64,000 bases of DNA, from assembly GCA_021775255.1 (NCBI GenBank), contig JAJFIA010000010.1:1-64000 (forward strand). Direction: 5' to 3'. The notes under the pieces are model-generated. The model saw only the letters and a list, made by a program, of their open reading frames with translations. It had not been told where the DNA came from and made no database searches. Made by a program: the position numbers and the translations under genes. This DNA is from Roseovarius sp. GTDB lineage: Bacteria > Pseudomonadota > Alphaproteobacteria > Rhodobacterales > Rhodobacteraceae. Of this stretch, positions 41,282 to 51,047 are shown piece after piece (positions within the stretch are counted from its first letter, which is position 1; every line of letters starts with the position of its first letter).

Positions 41282-42178
41282 TCAGCTATTTTTATTGCTG
41301 GAACGTGTGAACAGTTTCCTCAGGCCAAGAGCCGGCAATAACAGCAATATCCAGAATTTCTTGAGAAGGATCAAAGCTACGGCAATCAGTCCGGTTTTGG
41401 CCAGAACCTTGCCAGCAATCAGGCCGCCGATGCCAATGGCGGCAACCTTATCAATCGAAGGATCGAAATCGGAATATTTGTTGCCTGGAGTGAAATTTGT
41501 CATCGCCAGTACCGCCGGGGCGGCGGCGCGTACCTCGTCAAGCTGTCCGATGCGCGCAATGAAATTGATCACCAAAACGCCCTTCCGTCCAAGCGCGCGG
41601 ATATTGTAATTCAGGGTATTTTCCGGATCGTTCTCAAAGCTCAACTCCTTGGCCCAGTAAAGTTTGCGGCTTGTGGTGTCATAGCTTGGTGTTTCGGCCC
41701 AGCCCACAAGGCCAATTTCACCATAGCCATTTTCCTTGCGCCACGGGTTTTCGGCCAAGGTATCTTTCTGCATTGTTTTCAATAGCGCGTCGTAATCGTA
41801 ATCTGCCGCGTCCTTGTCCGAGACATACCCGATTGCATCATAGGAAATATCAATCCCCCAGGTATCGTGCATCGGGGTCATATCAATCGGGAAAATCATG
41901 CCAAGCGTAGTATCCGATGGCGGGTTTCCCCAAAGATCACTCAACACATAATTGGCGTCTTTTTCATCTAGGTAATAAAATTGATCGCCAAGGTTGAAGG
42001 AGGCCAGATTATCGCCCACCGTCACGATGCCGGTTTTGTAATCCATGCCATTGAGCAGGTCGATCTGATCTTGCGTCAATTCGCTTATCAGGTTGGGGAA
42101 CATTTCCTCAAACGGTTTGGCATTGGCCGGGGACAAAAAGGTCAGAAGGCCAAGGGTTAATAATATTCTGATTAACAT
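41282..42178 (-). CDS. DUF2167 family membrane protein
   Basis: The 298-residue protein has a signal peptide (MLIRILLTLGLLTFLSPANA), a periplasmic domain with DUF2167 landmarks (GIVTVGDNLASFNLGDQFYYLDEKDANYVLSDLWGNPP... GMIFP... WGIDISYDAIGYVSDKDAADYDYDALLKTM... LVGWAETPSYD), and C-terminal hydrophobic helices (KTGLIAVALILLKKFWILLLLPALG) with a basic tail. The family is membrane-associated and uncharacterised. It is a single gene; trxB converges on it. Confidence 0.87.
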   Translation of the reverse strand: MLIRILLTLGLLTFLSPANAKPFEEMFPNLISELTQDQIDLLNGMDYKTGIVTVGDNLASFNLGDQFYYLDEKDANYVLSDLWGNPPSDTTLGMIFPIDMTPMHDTWGIDISYDAIGYVSDKDAADYDYDALLKTMQKDTLAENPWRKENGYGEIGLVGWAETPSYDTTSRKLYWAKELSFENDPENTLNYNIRALGRKGVLVINFIARIGQLDEVRAAAPAVLAMTNFTPGNKYSDFDPSIDKVAAIGIGGLIAGKVLAKTGLIAVALILLKKFWILLLLPALGLRKLFTRSSNKNS

Positions 42179-42289
42179 TTACTCTCTCCGGTTGGATGAT
42201 TTTGATCATCTGTCATTTTCGCCCTATCGAGGTACTTAATATCTTGATTTTGGTCAACCACAGGATGAATACCCTATGAAGAACCCGTT

Positions 42290-42766
42290 TCAGTATCCAA
42301 GACGGGTGCGGAATGCTGCATAATCCTGCTGCGCAATCCGGTATGATTTCTTGGCGTGCTCTGATGCATCAAGGGCCGCATAAAATGCCTGTGATGCGGC
42401 ATTGCTGCCATCGGTTTGCCAGTCAACCCGGGTGCAGCCTTCATCCCCGGCAATCTGTATCAGCCCCGCAAGCAAGGCCCGGCCTGCGCCTTTGCCCCGG
42501 GCTGTATCGCTGACAAAAATCTCTTTCATATATAGCGCCACCCCCGCCCCCGCAGGCAAGGTCAGCGTCCAGGTGGCAAATCCCACGGGTGTGGCACCAT
42601 CACAGGCCATTAGGCAGGACATGTGTTGACCGGCATTCAGCAGGTCAAGCACCCGCGCTTCTTCGGCCCGGGTGGCGGGTTTGATCCGGTAATGGCGCAG
42701 GCATTCCCGGTAGAGGCGCAGAAAATCTTCTGCATCCTCAGGCCTATACCCCCGCGTCTGGATCAC
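42290..42766 (-). CDS. GNAT-family N-acetyltransferase
   Basis: The 158-residue protein shows the GNAT core: [70 protein letters not shown] (acetyl-CoA motif [10 protein letters not shown]) and [13 protein letters not shown]. Substrate is unknown. Its ATG overlaps the leuB stop by four bases (42763-42766), so it is made together with LeuB. Confidence 0.88.
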   Translation of the reverse strand: MIQTRGYRPEDAEDFLRLYRECLRHYRIKPATRAEEARVLDLLNAGQHMSCLMACDGATPVGFATWTLTLPAGAGVALYMKEIFVSDTARGKGAGRALLAGLIQIAGDEGCTRVDWQTDGSNAASQAFYAALDASEHAKKSYRIAQQDYAAFRTRLGY

Positions 42767-43869
42767 AGGCTGGCGTCAAGGGCTGCGATGATGGTGTCGC
42801 CCATTTCAGTGGTCGACGCGGCCGTGCCGCCCTCCGGCCCCATCAGGTCAGCGGTGCGCATTCCGTCTGCCAGCACTTTCTCAACGGCGGTTTCCACCCG
42901 TGTGGCCTCACCCCCCTGATCAAAGCTGTAGCGCAGCGCCATGGCAAAGCTGAGGATGCAGGCAATCGGGTTGGCCAGGCCCCGCCCGGCAATATCGGGG
43001 GCCGAGCCATGCACCGGCTCATACATCGCTTTGGGGCGGCCATTCTGCATCGGCGCGCCAAGGCTGGCCGAGGGCAGCATGCCCAATGATCCGGTCAGCA
43101 TCGCCGCGCAATCCGACAGGATATCGCCAAAGAGGTTATCGGTGACGATCACATCAAACTGCTTGGGCGCGCGTACAAGCTGCATCGCGCCATTATCGGC
43201 ATACATATGGCTCAGCTCAACATCGGGGTAATCGGCGTCATGCACCTTTTGCACCACCTCACGCCACAGGATGCCCGATTCCATCACATTGGCCTTTTCC
43301 ATCGAGCAAACCTTGCCCGAGCGCTTGCGCGCCAGCTCAAACGCGGCACGCGCGATGCGGTCAATCTCGGATTCCGTATATCGCTGGGTGTTGATGCCAA
43401 CCCGCTCATTGCCCTCCTCAAAGATGCCGCGCGGCTCGCCGAAATAGACGCCCGAGGTCAGCTCTCGCACGATCATGATATCAAGACCCGAGACGATATC
43501 GCGCTTCAGGGATGAAAAATCCGCCAGCGCGTCAAAGCATTGCGCCGGGCGCAGGTTGGCGAAAAGGTCCATCTCTTTGCGCAGGCGCAACAGGCCACGC
43601 TCGGGTTTTACGGAAAAATCCAGATCGTCGTATTTCGGCCCCCCCACGGCGCCAAGCAATACCGCGTCCACTTCCTGCGCGCGGGCCATGGTATCATCAT
43701 GCAGCGGAACCCCGTGCTTGTCATAGGCCGCGCCGCCGACAAGGTCTTCGCTGACGTCAAACTCAAGGCCGCGTTTGGTGCCAAACCAGTCGATGATCTT
43801 GCGCACTTCGGCCATGACCTCGGGGCCGATGCCATCGCCGGGCAGAATAAGAAGAGAGGCAGTGCTCAT
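42763..43869 (-). CDS. leuB: 3-isopropylmalate dehydrogenase
   Basis: LeuB oxidises and decarboxylates 3-isopropylmalate in leucine synthesis. The 368-residue protein has [92 protein letters not shown] and [19 protein letters not shown]. These are the NAD and substrate motifs of the family. AAGGA lies upstream of the ATG. No other leu gene is in the window. Confidence 0.97.
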   Translation of the reverse strand: MSTASLLILPGDGIGPEVMAEVRKIIDWFGTKRGLEFDVSEDLVGGAAYDKHGVPLHDDTMARAQEVDAVLLGAVGGPKYDDLDFSVKPERGLLRLRKEMDLFANLRPAQCFDALADFSSLKRDIVSGLDIMIVRELTSGVYFGEPRGIFEEGNERVGINTQRYTESEIDRIARAAFELARKRSGKVCSMEKANVMESGILWREVVQKVHDADYPDVELSHMYADNGAMQLVRAPKQFDVIVTDNLFGDILSDCAAMLTGSLGMLPSASLGAPMQNGRPKAMYEPVHGSAPDIAGRGLANPIACILSFAMALRYSFDQGGEATRVETAVEKVLADGMRTADLMGPEGGTAASTTEMGDTIIAALDASL

Positions 43870-44057
43870 GTCAGATTTCCTTCGTATTTATAAATTGCAT
43901 CGCGGGGCAGGTTGCCCTGTCTTTGGACCTTTCTGATCGTGAAGTCCAGATTTCACCGGTGAATTTGACAAGCGGAATTTGCGGGCAGGGCTTGACCTTT
44001 GCCGGGAAAGTGGAAAAGCCTGCGCCCTGAATAGCGCTTCATCAGGAAATCAAGATC

Positions 44058-44942
44058 ATGGACATCCGGGCAATCGCAATGGGGCTGGCTTTTGCCGCGA
44101 TGTGGTCAAGCGCCTTCACATCGGCGCGTATCATCGTGGCATCCGCGCCGCCGCTCACGGCCTTGTCGCTCAGGTTTCTGATCTCGGGGCTTTTGGGCGT
44201 GCTGATCGCGCGCCTTCTGGGACAGACATGGCGGCTGAGCCCCGCGCAATGGCGGGCGACAATCCTTTTTGGCATCTGCCAGAATGCTTTATATCTGGGG
44301 CTGAATTTTGTGGCGATGCAAACGATCGAGGCCTCACTGGCGGCCATCATAGCCTCAACCATGCCGCTTCTGGTGGGGCTTGCCGGCTGGCTGATCTTTG
44401 GCGAGCGCCTTGGCGCGCTGGGCATTGCCGGGCTGATTGCCGGGGTCATCGGCGTGGCGATCATCATGGGGTCGCGGCTTCAGGGCGGGGTTGATCTTTA
44501 TGGGCTGAGCCTGTGCATCATCGGGGTAATCGCCCTGACAGTGGCCACATTGGTGGTGCGCGGGGCGATGTCGGGCGGGAATTTCCTGATGGTGGTGGGG
44601 TTGCAGATGCTGGTGGGTTCTGCGGTGCTCAGTGTCTTTGCCGTCAGCCTTGAGAGCATGGAGATCACCTGGAGCTGGCAGTTGATTGCGGCCTTCGCCT
44701 ATACCACGCTGATTCCGGGCCTTGCCGCCACGCTAGTGTGGTTTTTGCTGGTGAAACGCATCGGGGCGGTGCGCGCCGCCACCTTTCATTTTCTCAACCC
44801 GTTTTTGGGCGTGGCGATTGCCGCGCTCATCCTGAGCGAGGCCCTGCGCGGCTATGATCTGATCGGCGTTGCGGTGATTATGGCCGGAATTCTGGCGGTG
44901 CAGTTGTCAAAGCAATACCAGCCGCGTGATCAGGGGCTGTAG
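44058..44942 (+). CDS. EamA-family (DMT) transporter
   Basis: The 294-residue protein has ten predicted helices in two EamA halves (MWSSAFTSARIIVASAPPLTALSLRFLISG... GICQNALYLGLNFVAMQTIEASLAAIIASTMPLLVGLAGWLIFGERL; second half FAYTTLIPGLAATLVWFLLVKRIGAVRAATFHFLNPFLGVAIAALILSEAL). It is probably a metabolite exporter; the substrate is unknown. It stands alone, divergent from leuB and converging on the Sel1 protein gene four bases away. Confidence 0.9.
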   Translation: MDIRAIAMGLAFAAMWSSAFTSARIIVASAPPLTALSLRFLISGLLGVLIARLLGQTWRLSPAQWRATILFGICQNALYLGLNFVAMQTIEASLAAIIASTMPLLVGLAGWLIFGERLGALGIAGLIAGVIGVAIIMGSRLQGGVDLYGLSLCIIGVIALTVATLVVRGAMSGGNFLMVVGLQMLVGSAVLSVFAVSLESMEITWSWQLIAAFAYTTLIPGLAATLVWFLLVKRIGAVRAATFHFLNPFLGVAIAALILSEALRGYDLIGVAVIMAGILAVQLSKQYQPRDQGL

Positions 44943-44946
44943 CCTA

Positions 44947-45759
44947 TCAATATCCGCAATTCTTATAGGCATTGGCCAGACACGCAGTTGACATTTCTTG
45001 GGCTTTTGCTACGTCGGCCTGAGTCATTAATTCATTTAATTTCTTTTTAACATCAATGGATTGTTGGTCTCCGTTCGCAGCCGAAAGATTAAACCACATA
45101 TAAGCAAGCTTATAATCCTGCGGAACGCCTTGGCCTTTAGCGTACCTCGCACCCAAATTAAACTGAGCTTTGGCGTCACCCTGTTCAGCAGCCAACCTAT
45201 ACCATTTCATCGCCTCGCTAGAATCCTGCAAGACACCTTGGCCATTACTATACATCACACCCAAGTTTAACTGAGCTGAAGCATCACCTTGTTCGGCTGC
45301 CAATCTGTACCACTTCACCGCTTTTATGTCATCCTGCGGAACGCCGTGGCCGTTGGCGTACCCCAAACCCAAATTATACTGTGCTAAGGCATCGCCCTGT
45401 TCGGCCGCCATCCTGAACCACTTTACCGCTTCTTTATAATCCTGCGGAACGCCTTTGCCCTTGTCATACATTAGACCCAAACCATTCTGAGCTGCGGCAA
45501 CGCCCTGTTCGGCAGCCATTCTGTACCATTTTACGGATTCTTTATAATCTTGCAGAACCCCTTTACCGTTGTCGTACATCCAACCCAAATATAACTGAGC
45601 TGCCACATTCCCCTGTTCGGCTAGTGGCAGAAATTCTTTTAAAGCCGTTTCCCAATCGCCTGCTTGGGCAGCCGCAGACCCTTTTTGAAAATCTGCCGCC
45701 GGGGCGGGTAGGGGGGTGAAGGCCAGCAAGGCAATAATGGTTAAAGCCACTTTTCTCAT
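44947..45759 (-). CDS. Secreted Sel1-repeat protein
   Basis: The 270-residue protein has a signal peptide (MRKVALTIIALLAFTPLPAPA) and at least five tandem Sel1-type helical repeats of 36 residues, with consensus AQxxLGxMYxxGxGVxQDYKEAVKWYRMAAEQGDA. The first full repeat begins at AAQLYLGWMYDNGKGV. Such solenoids bind partner proteins in the periplasm or envelope. The DNA repeats are very similar to one another, so copy number may vary between strains. Two cysteines near the end (CLANAYKNCGY) may form a disulfide. Confidence 0.92.
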   Translation of the reverse strand: MRKVALTIIALLAFTPLPAPAADFQKGSAAAQAGDWETALKEFLPLAEQGNVAAQLYLGWMYDNGKGVLQDYKESVKWYRMAAEQGVAAAQNGLGLMYDKGKGVPQDYKEAVKWFRMAAEQGDALAQYNLGLGYANGHGVPQDDIKAVKWYRLAAEQGDASAQLNLGVMYSNGQGVLQDSSEAMKWYRLAAEQGDAKAQFNLGARYAKGQGVPQDYKLAYMWFNLSAANGDQQSIDVKKKLNELMTQADVAKAQEMSTACLANAYKNCGY

Positions 45760-45855
45760 TGGTGTATTTCCAACATCTCAAATGATACGTCAGATACAGT
45801 ATGAAACCTTTGCCGGAAAATTACCAATTATTCCCTTTTTTGCGTTGTAAAAAGA

Positions 45856-46734
45856 TTATCTGACCTGCTGGAAGAATTTCCAGATCTCATCCGCCGCGTT
45901 GATGTCGTGATTGACCGGCCCGACGATGCGTTTCATGCCGCCGCCGCCGCCGGGCCATGTGTGGCCGCCGCCATTGACGCGGAAAAGCTGGGTGGGGGCG
46001 GCGCAGCCCTTGGCGCGGATCATGTCCACCGCCCCTTTTGAGGTGATATGCCTGCCCGGCCCACAGCGGTTTTTACGGGCGAAAAGCGCCATGGTCTGGG
46101 CGGTTGAGAGCACCGTGCCGCGTGACTTTCGGCCCAGGCGGATTTGCCCGCCGCCGTAAGGCACGATCGGATCAATGGTGCCGTTGATCAGCAGGATCGG
46201 CATTTGGCCCTTGCCCCGGCAATCGTCTTTGAGAAAACCCGGCAGCGGCATTGCCACCGGCGCAATCGCGCGGATCAGGCCGGGCCGCTTACAGGCCAGA
46301 AAATACGACGCCTGACCGCCGCGCGAGATACCCGTGGCAAACACCCGCGCCCGGTTCAGCCCGATGCGGCCATCGATTTGATTGACCATATGGGTGAGAA
46401 ATTTCAGATCATTGCGGCGGTGCTCAAGCTCGTTGCTGATCTTGCCCTCGCCAAAATCCCAGATCCTGTCAATCGCATCGGGGTAGGCGACGACAAAACC
46501 ATCGCGCTCGGCCAGTTGATTGAACCGCTTTTTGGTGTTGCGCATGATCTGCCTGCCGGTGCCGCCGCCGCCATGCAGCACGATCACCAATGCCGGGGCA
46601 TTGGCCACACGCGCCGGGACATAAAGGGTATAGCTGCGCCGCTCCCCGTCAATCTGAATGTCATGAGTCTGAAGCCCCGCAAAAGCCGGAAACGGCAGGA
46701 TCATCAACAGCGCTAATATCAATGCTCGGGTCAT
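45856..46734 (-). CDS. Secreted PHB-depolymerase/feruloyl-esterase family protein (LpqC-like)
   Basis: The 292-residue alpha/beta hydrolase has a signal peptide (MTRALILALLMILPFPAFA). It carries the oxyanion region LVIVLHGGGGTGRQIM, nucleophile GISRGGQASY (Ser), acid in LLINGTIDPIVPYGGGQ (Asp), and catalytic His in NGGGHTWPGG. This is the LpqC/ferulic esterase/PHB depolymerase group. The natural substrate could be a short polyester or an aromatic ester; sequence alone does not decide. Several cysteines (CKRPG, DDCRGKG, NRCGPG, KGCAAP) suggest disulfides in the periplasm. Confidence 0.88.
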   Translation of the reverse strand: MTRALILALLMILPFPAFAGLQTHDIQIDGERRSYTLYVPARVANAPALVIVLHGGGGTGRQIMRNTKKRFNQLAERDGFVVAYPDAIDRIWDFGEGKISNELEHRRNDLKFLTHMVNQIDGRIGLNRARVFATGISRGGQASYFLACKRPGLIRAIAPVAMPLPGFLKDDCRGKGQMPILLINGTIDPIVPYGGGQIRLGRKSRGTVLSTAQTMALFARKNRCGPGRHITSKGAVDMIRAKGCAAPTQLFRVNGGGHTWPGGGGGMKRIVGPVNHDINAADEIWKFFQQVR

Positions 46735-46789
46735 CCGGGGCCTCCTTCATTTCCAGTGTTTAACGCTGATAAGGCCGAATTCCGTCGCT

Positions 46790-47893
46790 CTAGCCGATCT
46801 TGCCGCGTGGTCCAATGCCCACCTGACCGCGATGCAAGAGCAGATGATCGAGGATGACGCAGGCCACCATCGCCTCACCCACCGGTACGGCGCGGATGCC
46901 CACACATGGATCATGGCGGCCTTTGGTCACCACCTCGATGGGTGTGCCATCGGTGCGGATGGATTGGCGCGGGGTGAGGATCGACGACGTGGGTTTGACG
47001 GCAAAGCGTACCACAACATCCTGCCCGGTTGAAATGCCGCCCAAAATGCCGCCCGCGTGGTTGGAGGAAAATTCAGGGCCGTTTTCGCCCATGAAAATCT
47101 CATCGGCATTCTCCGAGCCTTTGAGCTTTGCCGCCGCCATGCCCTCGCCAATTTCCACGCCCTTGACGGCGTTGATCGACATGCAGGCCGCGGCCAGATC
47201 GGTATCAAGCTTGCCATAAACCGGCGCACCCAGCCCCGCAGGCACGCCGCGCGCGACGACCTCGACAATCGCGCCAACTGAATCATGCTCTTTGCGCAGG
47301 TTTTGCAGATAGGCCTCCCATTCAGGCGCGGCATCCGCATCGGGGATCCAGAAATCATTGCCGTCGATTGCGTTCCAGTCAAACCGGGAACGGTCAATTT
47401 CCATCTCGCCCATGGCGGTCATGTAGCCCTTGATTTCAAGCCCCGGCACCAGCGCAGCCAGGGCGGCCCGCGCCACACCGCCCGCCGCCACCCGCGCCGC
47501 CGTTTCGCGCGCCGAGCTGCGCCCGCCGCCGCGCGGATCACGAAGCCCGTATTTCAGGTGATAGGTGATGTCGGCATGACCGGGGCGAAAGGTGTTGGCG
47601 ATATCGCCGTAATCCTTTGAGCGCTGATCGGTGTTTTCGATCATCATCTGGATCGGCGTGCCGGTGGTCTGGCCCTCGTAGACGCCTGACAATATCTGCA
47701 CTGCGTCCGGTTCATTCCTTTGGGTCATGTTCTTGTTCTGACCGGGGCGGCGCCGGTCAAGCCAGTGCTGCAACATATCAGCATCCAGCGCCACGCCGGG
47801 CGGGCAGCCATCCACCGTGGCCCCCAAGGCTGGCCCATGGCTTTCGCCCCATGTGGTGACGCGGAAAAGATGTCCGAATGTGTTCAGGCTCAT
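46790..47893 (-). CDS. aroC: Chorismate synthase
   Basis: AroC makes chorismate from EPSP with reduced FMN as cofactor, the last common step of aromatic synthesis. The 367-residue protein shows the signatures [93 protein letters not shown] and [23 protein letters not shown] lies ten bases upstream of the ATG. An FNR-type box (47951-47964) and a tiny lipoprotein gene lie upstream. Confidence 0.98.
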   Translation of the reverse strand: MSLNTFGHLFRVTTWGESHGPALGATVDGCPPGVALDADMLQHWLDRRRPGQNKNMTQRNEPDAVQILSGVYEGQTTGTPIQMMIENTDQRSKDYGDIANTFRPGHADITYHLKYGLRDPRGGGRSSARETAARVAAGGVARAALAALVPGLEIKGYMTAMGEMEIDRSRFDWNAIDGNDFWIPDADAAPEWEAYLQNLRKEHDSVGAIVEVVARGVPAGLGAPVYGKLDTDLAAACMSINAVKGVEIGEGMAAAKLKGSENADEIFMGENGPEFSSNHAGGILGGISTGQDVVVRFAVKPTSSILTPRQSIRTDGTPIEVVTKGRHDPCVGIRAVPVGEAMVACVILDHLLLHRGQVGIGPRGKIG

Positions 47894-47950
47894 GGCGCAG
47901 TACTCCTATGGCGTTGGTCTACCTGCGCCTGCGGTCCGTCTCAACCTGTT

Positions 47951-47964
47951 TTGACAAAGATCAA
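47951..47964. promoter_or_regulatory. FNR-type box upstream of aroC
   Basis: TTGAC-AAAG-ATCAA (47951-47964) matches the FNR consensus as well as the hemN/fnrL box does: identical half-sites, different centre. Its centre is about 64 bases upstream of the aroC ATG, allowing a class II promoter with a short leader. It lies 22 bases past the end of the small lipoprotein gene, so aroC is the only apparent target. Confidence 0.6.
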
Positions 47965-47985
47965 TCTTTCGGACACATTCTTGGG

Positions 47986-48102
47986 CTAATCGCCTCCGCC
48001 CTCAGTTCCGTATACACCGTTTGGATATTCTTCGGCTTGTCCGCAGGCAACGACCCCAACTAAAAGGGCCGCCAGAACCGCATATTTTTTTATTTTACTC
48101 AT
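47986..48102 (-). CDS. 38-residue lipoprotein gene
   Basis: ATG at 48102 follows AAGGGGATG at seven bases and opens 38 codons to TAG at 47986. The product MSKIKKYAVLAALLVGVVAC is a perfect lipoprotein signal (basic start, hydrophobic core, lipobox VVAC) followed by only GQAEEYPNGVYG and TEGGGD. The mature lipopeptide would be 19 residues starting at Cys20. Tiny lipoproteins of the entericidin kind look like this, though the sequence is not clearly related. It is upstream of aroC on the same strand. Confidence 0.72.
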   Translation of the reverse strand: MSKIKKYAVLAALLVGVVACGQAEEYPNGVYGTEGGGD

Positions 48103-48340
48103 CTTACATCCCCTTCCTGGCTATCTTCAAACCGCTTGATAATGAGTTTCCGGCAAATTCTGACACGAGTAACAGAAAATATAGCAATCAAATCAGCATC
48201 ATAGGTATTATCGCAATGGCTGTTAGCCAAGTTTCTCTGAAAGTGGAGTTATCATACCATGCGAAGGACGTTCTTTCAAACCAGCCATGAATTCCTATCT
48301 ATATGATTGACCTGCCCAATAGGGATGTTACCAAGCGGTC

Positions 48341-49273
48341 ATGTTGGACATCTTCCTGCAAACGCTGCCATTTTTCCTGATCATCGGCCTTGGTTACGGG
48401 GCCGGGCGCATTGGGTTTTTCAGTGCCGAGGCCACAGCCTGGCTGACCAAATTCGTGTTCTACTTCGCACTTTCGGCGATGATTTTCCGCTTTGCCGCCA
48501 ATTTGCCGCTGGCCGAGGTGCTGGATTGGTGGATCGTGCTGGCTTATCTCAGCGGCACCGGATTTCTTTATGCGCTGGCGATGGCGGTGGGTTTTGCCCG
48601 GCGTATTGGTCTTGCCGAGGCCGCGATGGAGGCGCAATGCGCGGTGATCGGCAATGTCGGGTTTTTGGGCCTGCCGATGCTGGTGATGCTGTTGGGCGAG
48701 GCGGCGATTGGCCCGGTGATGCTGGTGCTGGCGGTTGATCTGATTGTGTTTGGATCCCTGATCGTGATTTGCATCAGTATTGCCCGCGATGGGCGCATGA
48801 ACCTGAATATTTTGCCCACTATCGCCATCGGATTGCTTAAAAACCCGATGATCATGTCGATTGTTCTGGGGTTGGCGTGGTCGGGTCTGCACCTGCCGAT
48901 CCCGCAGCCGATGAATGAATTTTTATCCATCCTTGGCGGTGCGGCCACCCCCGGTGCCTTGTTTGCCATCGGGGCCTCGCTGGCCTCAAAATCCGCCGAG
49001 CGGCCATTTGTGGCCGGCTGGCTGAGCTTTTGCAAGCTGGGGCTGCATCCGGGCGTGATTGCTATCACAACGCTGCTGATTTTCCCGGTTGAGCCTTATG
49101 CCGCAGCGGTGATGATCGCCGCCGCCTCGCTGCCGGTGGCGGGCAATGTTTACATACTGGCGCAGCATTACGGCGTCGCCCCGCACCGGGTTTCGGCCTC
49201 GATCCTGATCTCGACGGTCGCGGCAATCCTTACCGTGTCACTTGTGATAGGATGGGTGACGCGGCTTTACTGA
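48341..49273 (+). CDS. AEC-family (auxin efflux carrier-like) transporter
   Basis: The 310-residue protein has ten predicted membrane helices and the AEC pattern: LPFFLIIGLGYGAGRIGFFSAEATAWLTKFVFYFALSAMIFRF, QCAVIGNVGFLGLPMLVMLLGEAA, SILGGAATPGALFAIGASLAS and the C-terminal AASLPVAGNVYILAQHYG. Family members export or import organic acids such as malate or malonate; the substrate here is unknown. The upstream 238 bases back to 48103 contain no gene. Its end overlaps the DUF4034 gene on the other strand by seven bases. Confidence 0.92.
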   Translation: MLDIFLQTLPFFLIIGLGYGAGRIGFFSAEATAWLTKFVFYFALSAMIFRFAANLPLAEVLDWWIVLAYLSGTGFLYALAMAVGFARRIGLAEAAMEAQCAVIGNVGFLGLPMLVMLLGEAAIGPVMLVLAVDLIVFGSLIVICISIARDGRMNLNILPTIAIGLLKNPMIMSIVLGLAWSGLHLPIPQPMNEFLSILGGAATPGALFAIGASLASKSAERPFVAGWLSFCKLGLHPGVIAITTLLIFPVEPYAAAVMIAAASLPVAGNVYILAQHYGVAPHRVSASILISTVAAILTVSLVIGWVTRLY

Positions 49274-50856
49274 GGGGCGGATAAATCAACCGGAATGGGC
49301 GCGTAATATAGCTCAAACCCCGGTGTGATGCGCTCGGATATGCAGATATTGCGCTCGGTCGCATCGGCCAGAATGATTTCATAGCTGTCAATCAAACTCT
49401 GAAAAATATCTTCACACCCTGAATTGGTTGTTGTTTCACAAATGGAATTAAACAGGCGATAGGCGCGCAGCATCGGGCAGATGATGCCCCCTTCAATATC
49501 AACGGTTTCCGAGAGGGTTTGCCACTCTTCCCCGAATTCACCAGTTGCGGCCAGCTGTACTATATTAAGCTGTGTGAATTTTAGATTCATATAGCTGTTG
49601 ATCCGTTCTGGCGTATGATTGGAATAGACAATGGCATTGTTCCAAAAGGGCTCATCTTTGAGAAAGTCTTCGGGGGTTTTCTCAAATCCCCATTGTATAT
49701 ATCCGCTATAATACCGCGGGTCATAGGGGGCAATAATCAGAAGGCGTCGGGCATATTCAATTTCTTCTTCCCGGCTCAGGCGCTCAATCAGCGTTGATTT
49801 CGCACCGCCTCCTTCAGAGAGAGAGAACCGGATAATGCCTTTTTGCATGGTCTTAATAAGATCCGGATCATAGGGGTCATCCTCAAGGGCTTTGCGTGCG
49901 TTGTCCCGCGCGCGTCGTTGATGTGCCTCACTGATAAAATCATATCCGTATTTCAAGGCAATATACCGATCAAACTTTATCGCATATTTGCTATTTGTTA
50001 CCCCTTCGCGGGTGAGGTAATTATAGGTAAAAGCGGCCTCGGCACGAGTGGCATGATATGAGGTGGAGTAAAACAAGCGCAGATCATCCAGATTAGTAAA
50101 ATGATTGTCCCGGATTATATCACGCGTCCATTCACCATGATTTTTACCGAAATACTGCAAGTCGGCATATGCTTTGCAATATAGAACCATATCAATATCT
50201 GAGTCGATCATTGGCCCGTATTGCTCACACATCCTGACAGCTATTTCCCATGTTCCGCCCCAGCCGGGCTGGACCGTGTCAACCGCACGGCGCAGGTTTC
50301 CCCAGTCAGGATTATCCTGCATGGCCTGATGCAGAACCCTGTATGCCTTGATCTGATTGTGGGTTGAATTTGCTAACCTCATCAGTGCATCAGAGGCGGG
50401 GATATAACGCGGATCAGCTTCATAAGCCTCAAGGGCATGATCCCAGGCATCGCGATGCAATCTGCTAAATTCTGTCAGGGCATCGGGATAGATTTTACGG
50501 GCAATTCCCTCGCCGCGAATGATCCAGCCTATTTTGTAATTTATCCAGGCCTGAGCCGTATGCGCGTAGGGTGAATTTGGGTATCGCCTGAGCCATGCTT
50601 CTGTAAAGCTGATCACATCCGGGTGGGTTGTAGTGAAAACCTCATTCAACCAACGCAGATCATCAATATTTGCCTCGCCTCTGAGGAATTTTGCCTGAGC
50701 TGCACGAAAGGCGGTTTCAACCTTGCGAACCTCACCGGCATAGATGGCTTTGCGCAGTTCATCTTTAGTAATTGATGTATAGGGATCACTTATTTGCGCC
50801 ACAGCCGGGTTGGCCAGAAACAGAAAAAATAATAATCCGTGAAGAAGGTGTCGCAT
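49267..50856 (-). CDS. Secreted DUF4034-family protein
   Basis: The 529-residue protein has a signal peptide (MRHLLHGLLFFLFLANPAVA). The central region AWINYKIGWIIRGEGIARKIYPDALTEFSRLHRDAWDHALEAYEADPRYIPASDALMRLA fits the DUF4034 family of tetratricopeptide-like helical proteins. The C-terminus carries four to five cysteines (GIICPML, NSICETTTNSGCEDIF, RNICISE). Function is unknown. Start 50856 is favoured by AAGGATATTGTA just upstream; a longer frame to 50913 lacks a signal peptide at its start. Its codon use is less GC-rich than that of nearby core genes. Confidence 0.8.
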   Translation of the reverse strand: MRHLLHGLLFFLFLANPAVAQISDPYTSITKDELRKAIYAGEVRKVETAFRAAQAKFLRGEANIDDLRWLNEVFTTTHPDVISFTEAWLRRYPNSPYAHTAQAWINYKIGWIIRGEGIARKIYPDALTEFSRLHRDAWDHALEAYEADPRYIPASDALMRLANSTHNQIKAYRVLHQAMQDNPDWGNLRRAVDTVQPGWGGTWEIAVRMCEQYGPMIDSDIDMVLYCKAYADLQYFGKNHGEWTRDIIRDNHFTNLDDLRLFYSTSYHATRAEAAFTYNYLTREGVTNSKYAIKFDRYIALKYGYDFISEAHQRRARDNARKALEDDPYDPDLIKTMQKGIIRFSLSEGGGAKSTLIERLSREEEIEYARRLLIIAPYDPRYYSGYIQWGFEKTPEDFLKDEPFWNNAIVYSNHTPERINSYMNLKFTQLNIVQLAATGEFGEEWQTLSETVDIEGGIICPMLRAYRLFNSICETTTNSGCEDIFQSLIDSYEIILADATERNICISERITPGFELYYAPIPVDLSAPQ

Positions 50857-51047
50857 TACAATATCCTTGGGTTTTATCAACTTCAGGATGTATGGGATTT
50901 CCCGTGGGATCAAGGGGAAAACCGAGCATTCCTATCCTTGCTGCCGGACGAAGCGACGCGGTCGGTTCTGGGCCATTTCCCTCGATAGAATTGCCTGATA
51001 AAGCTGCGTTGATATTACATGACCAAAAGCCATAAATGAGGCCCCAA

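Noticed and set aside
44947-45759. Tandem DNA repeats resembling a phase-variable array
   Set aside because: The repeats are codon-based Sel1 units of about 108 bases that preserve the frame, so they are explained by the protein fold; length variation between strains is possible but not shown.
51015-51035. Possible FNR site TTGATATTACATGACC upstream of nnrS
   Set aside because: The right half (CATGA) does not match ATCAA and spacing is off.
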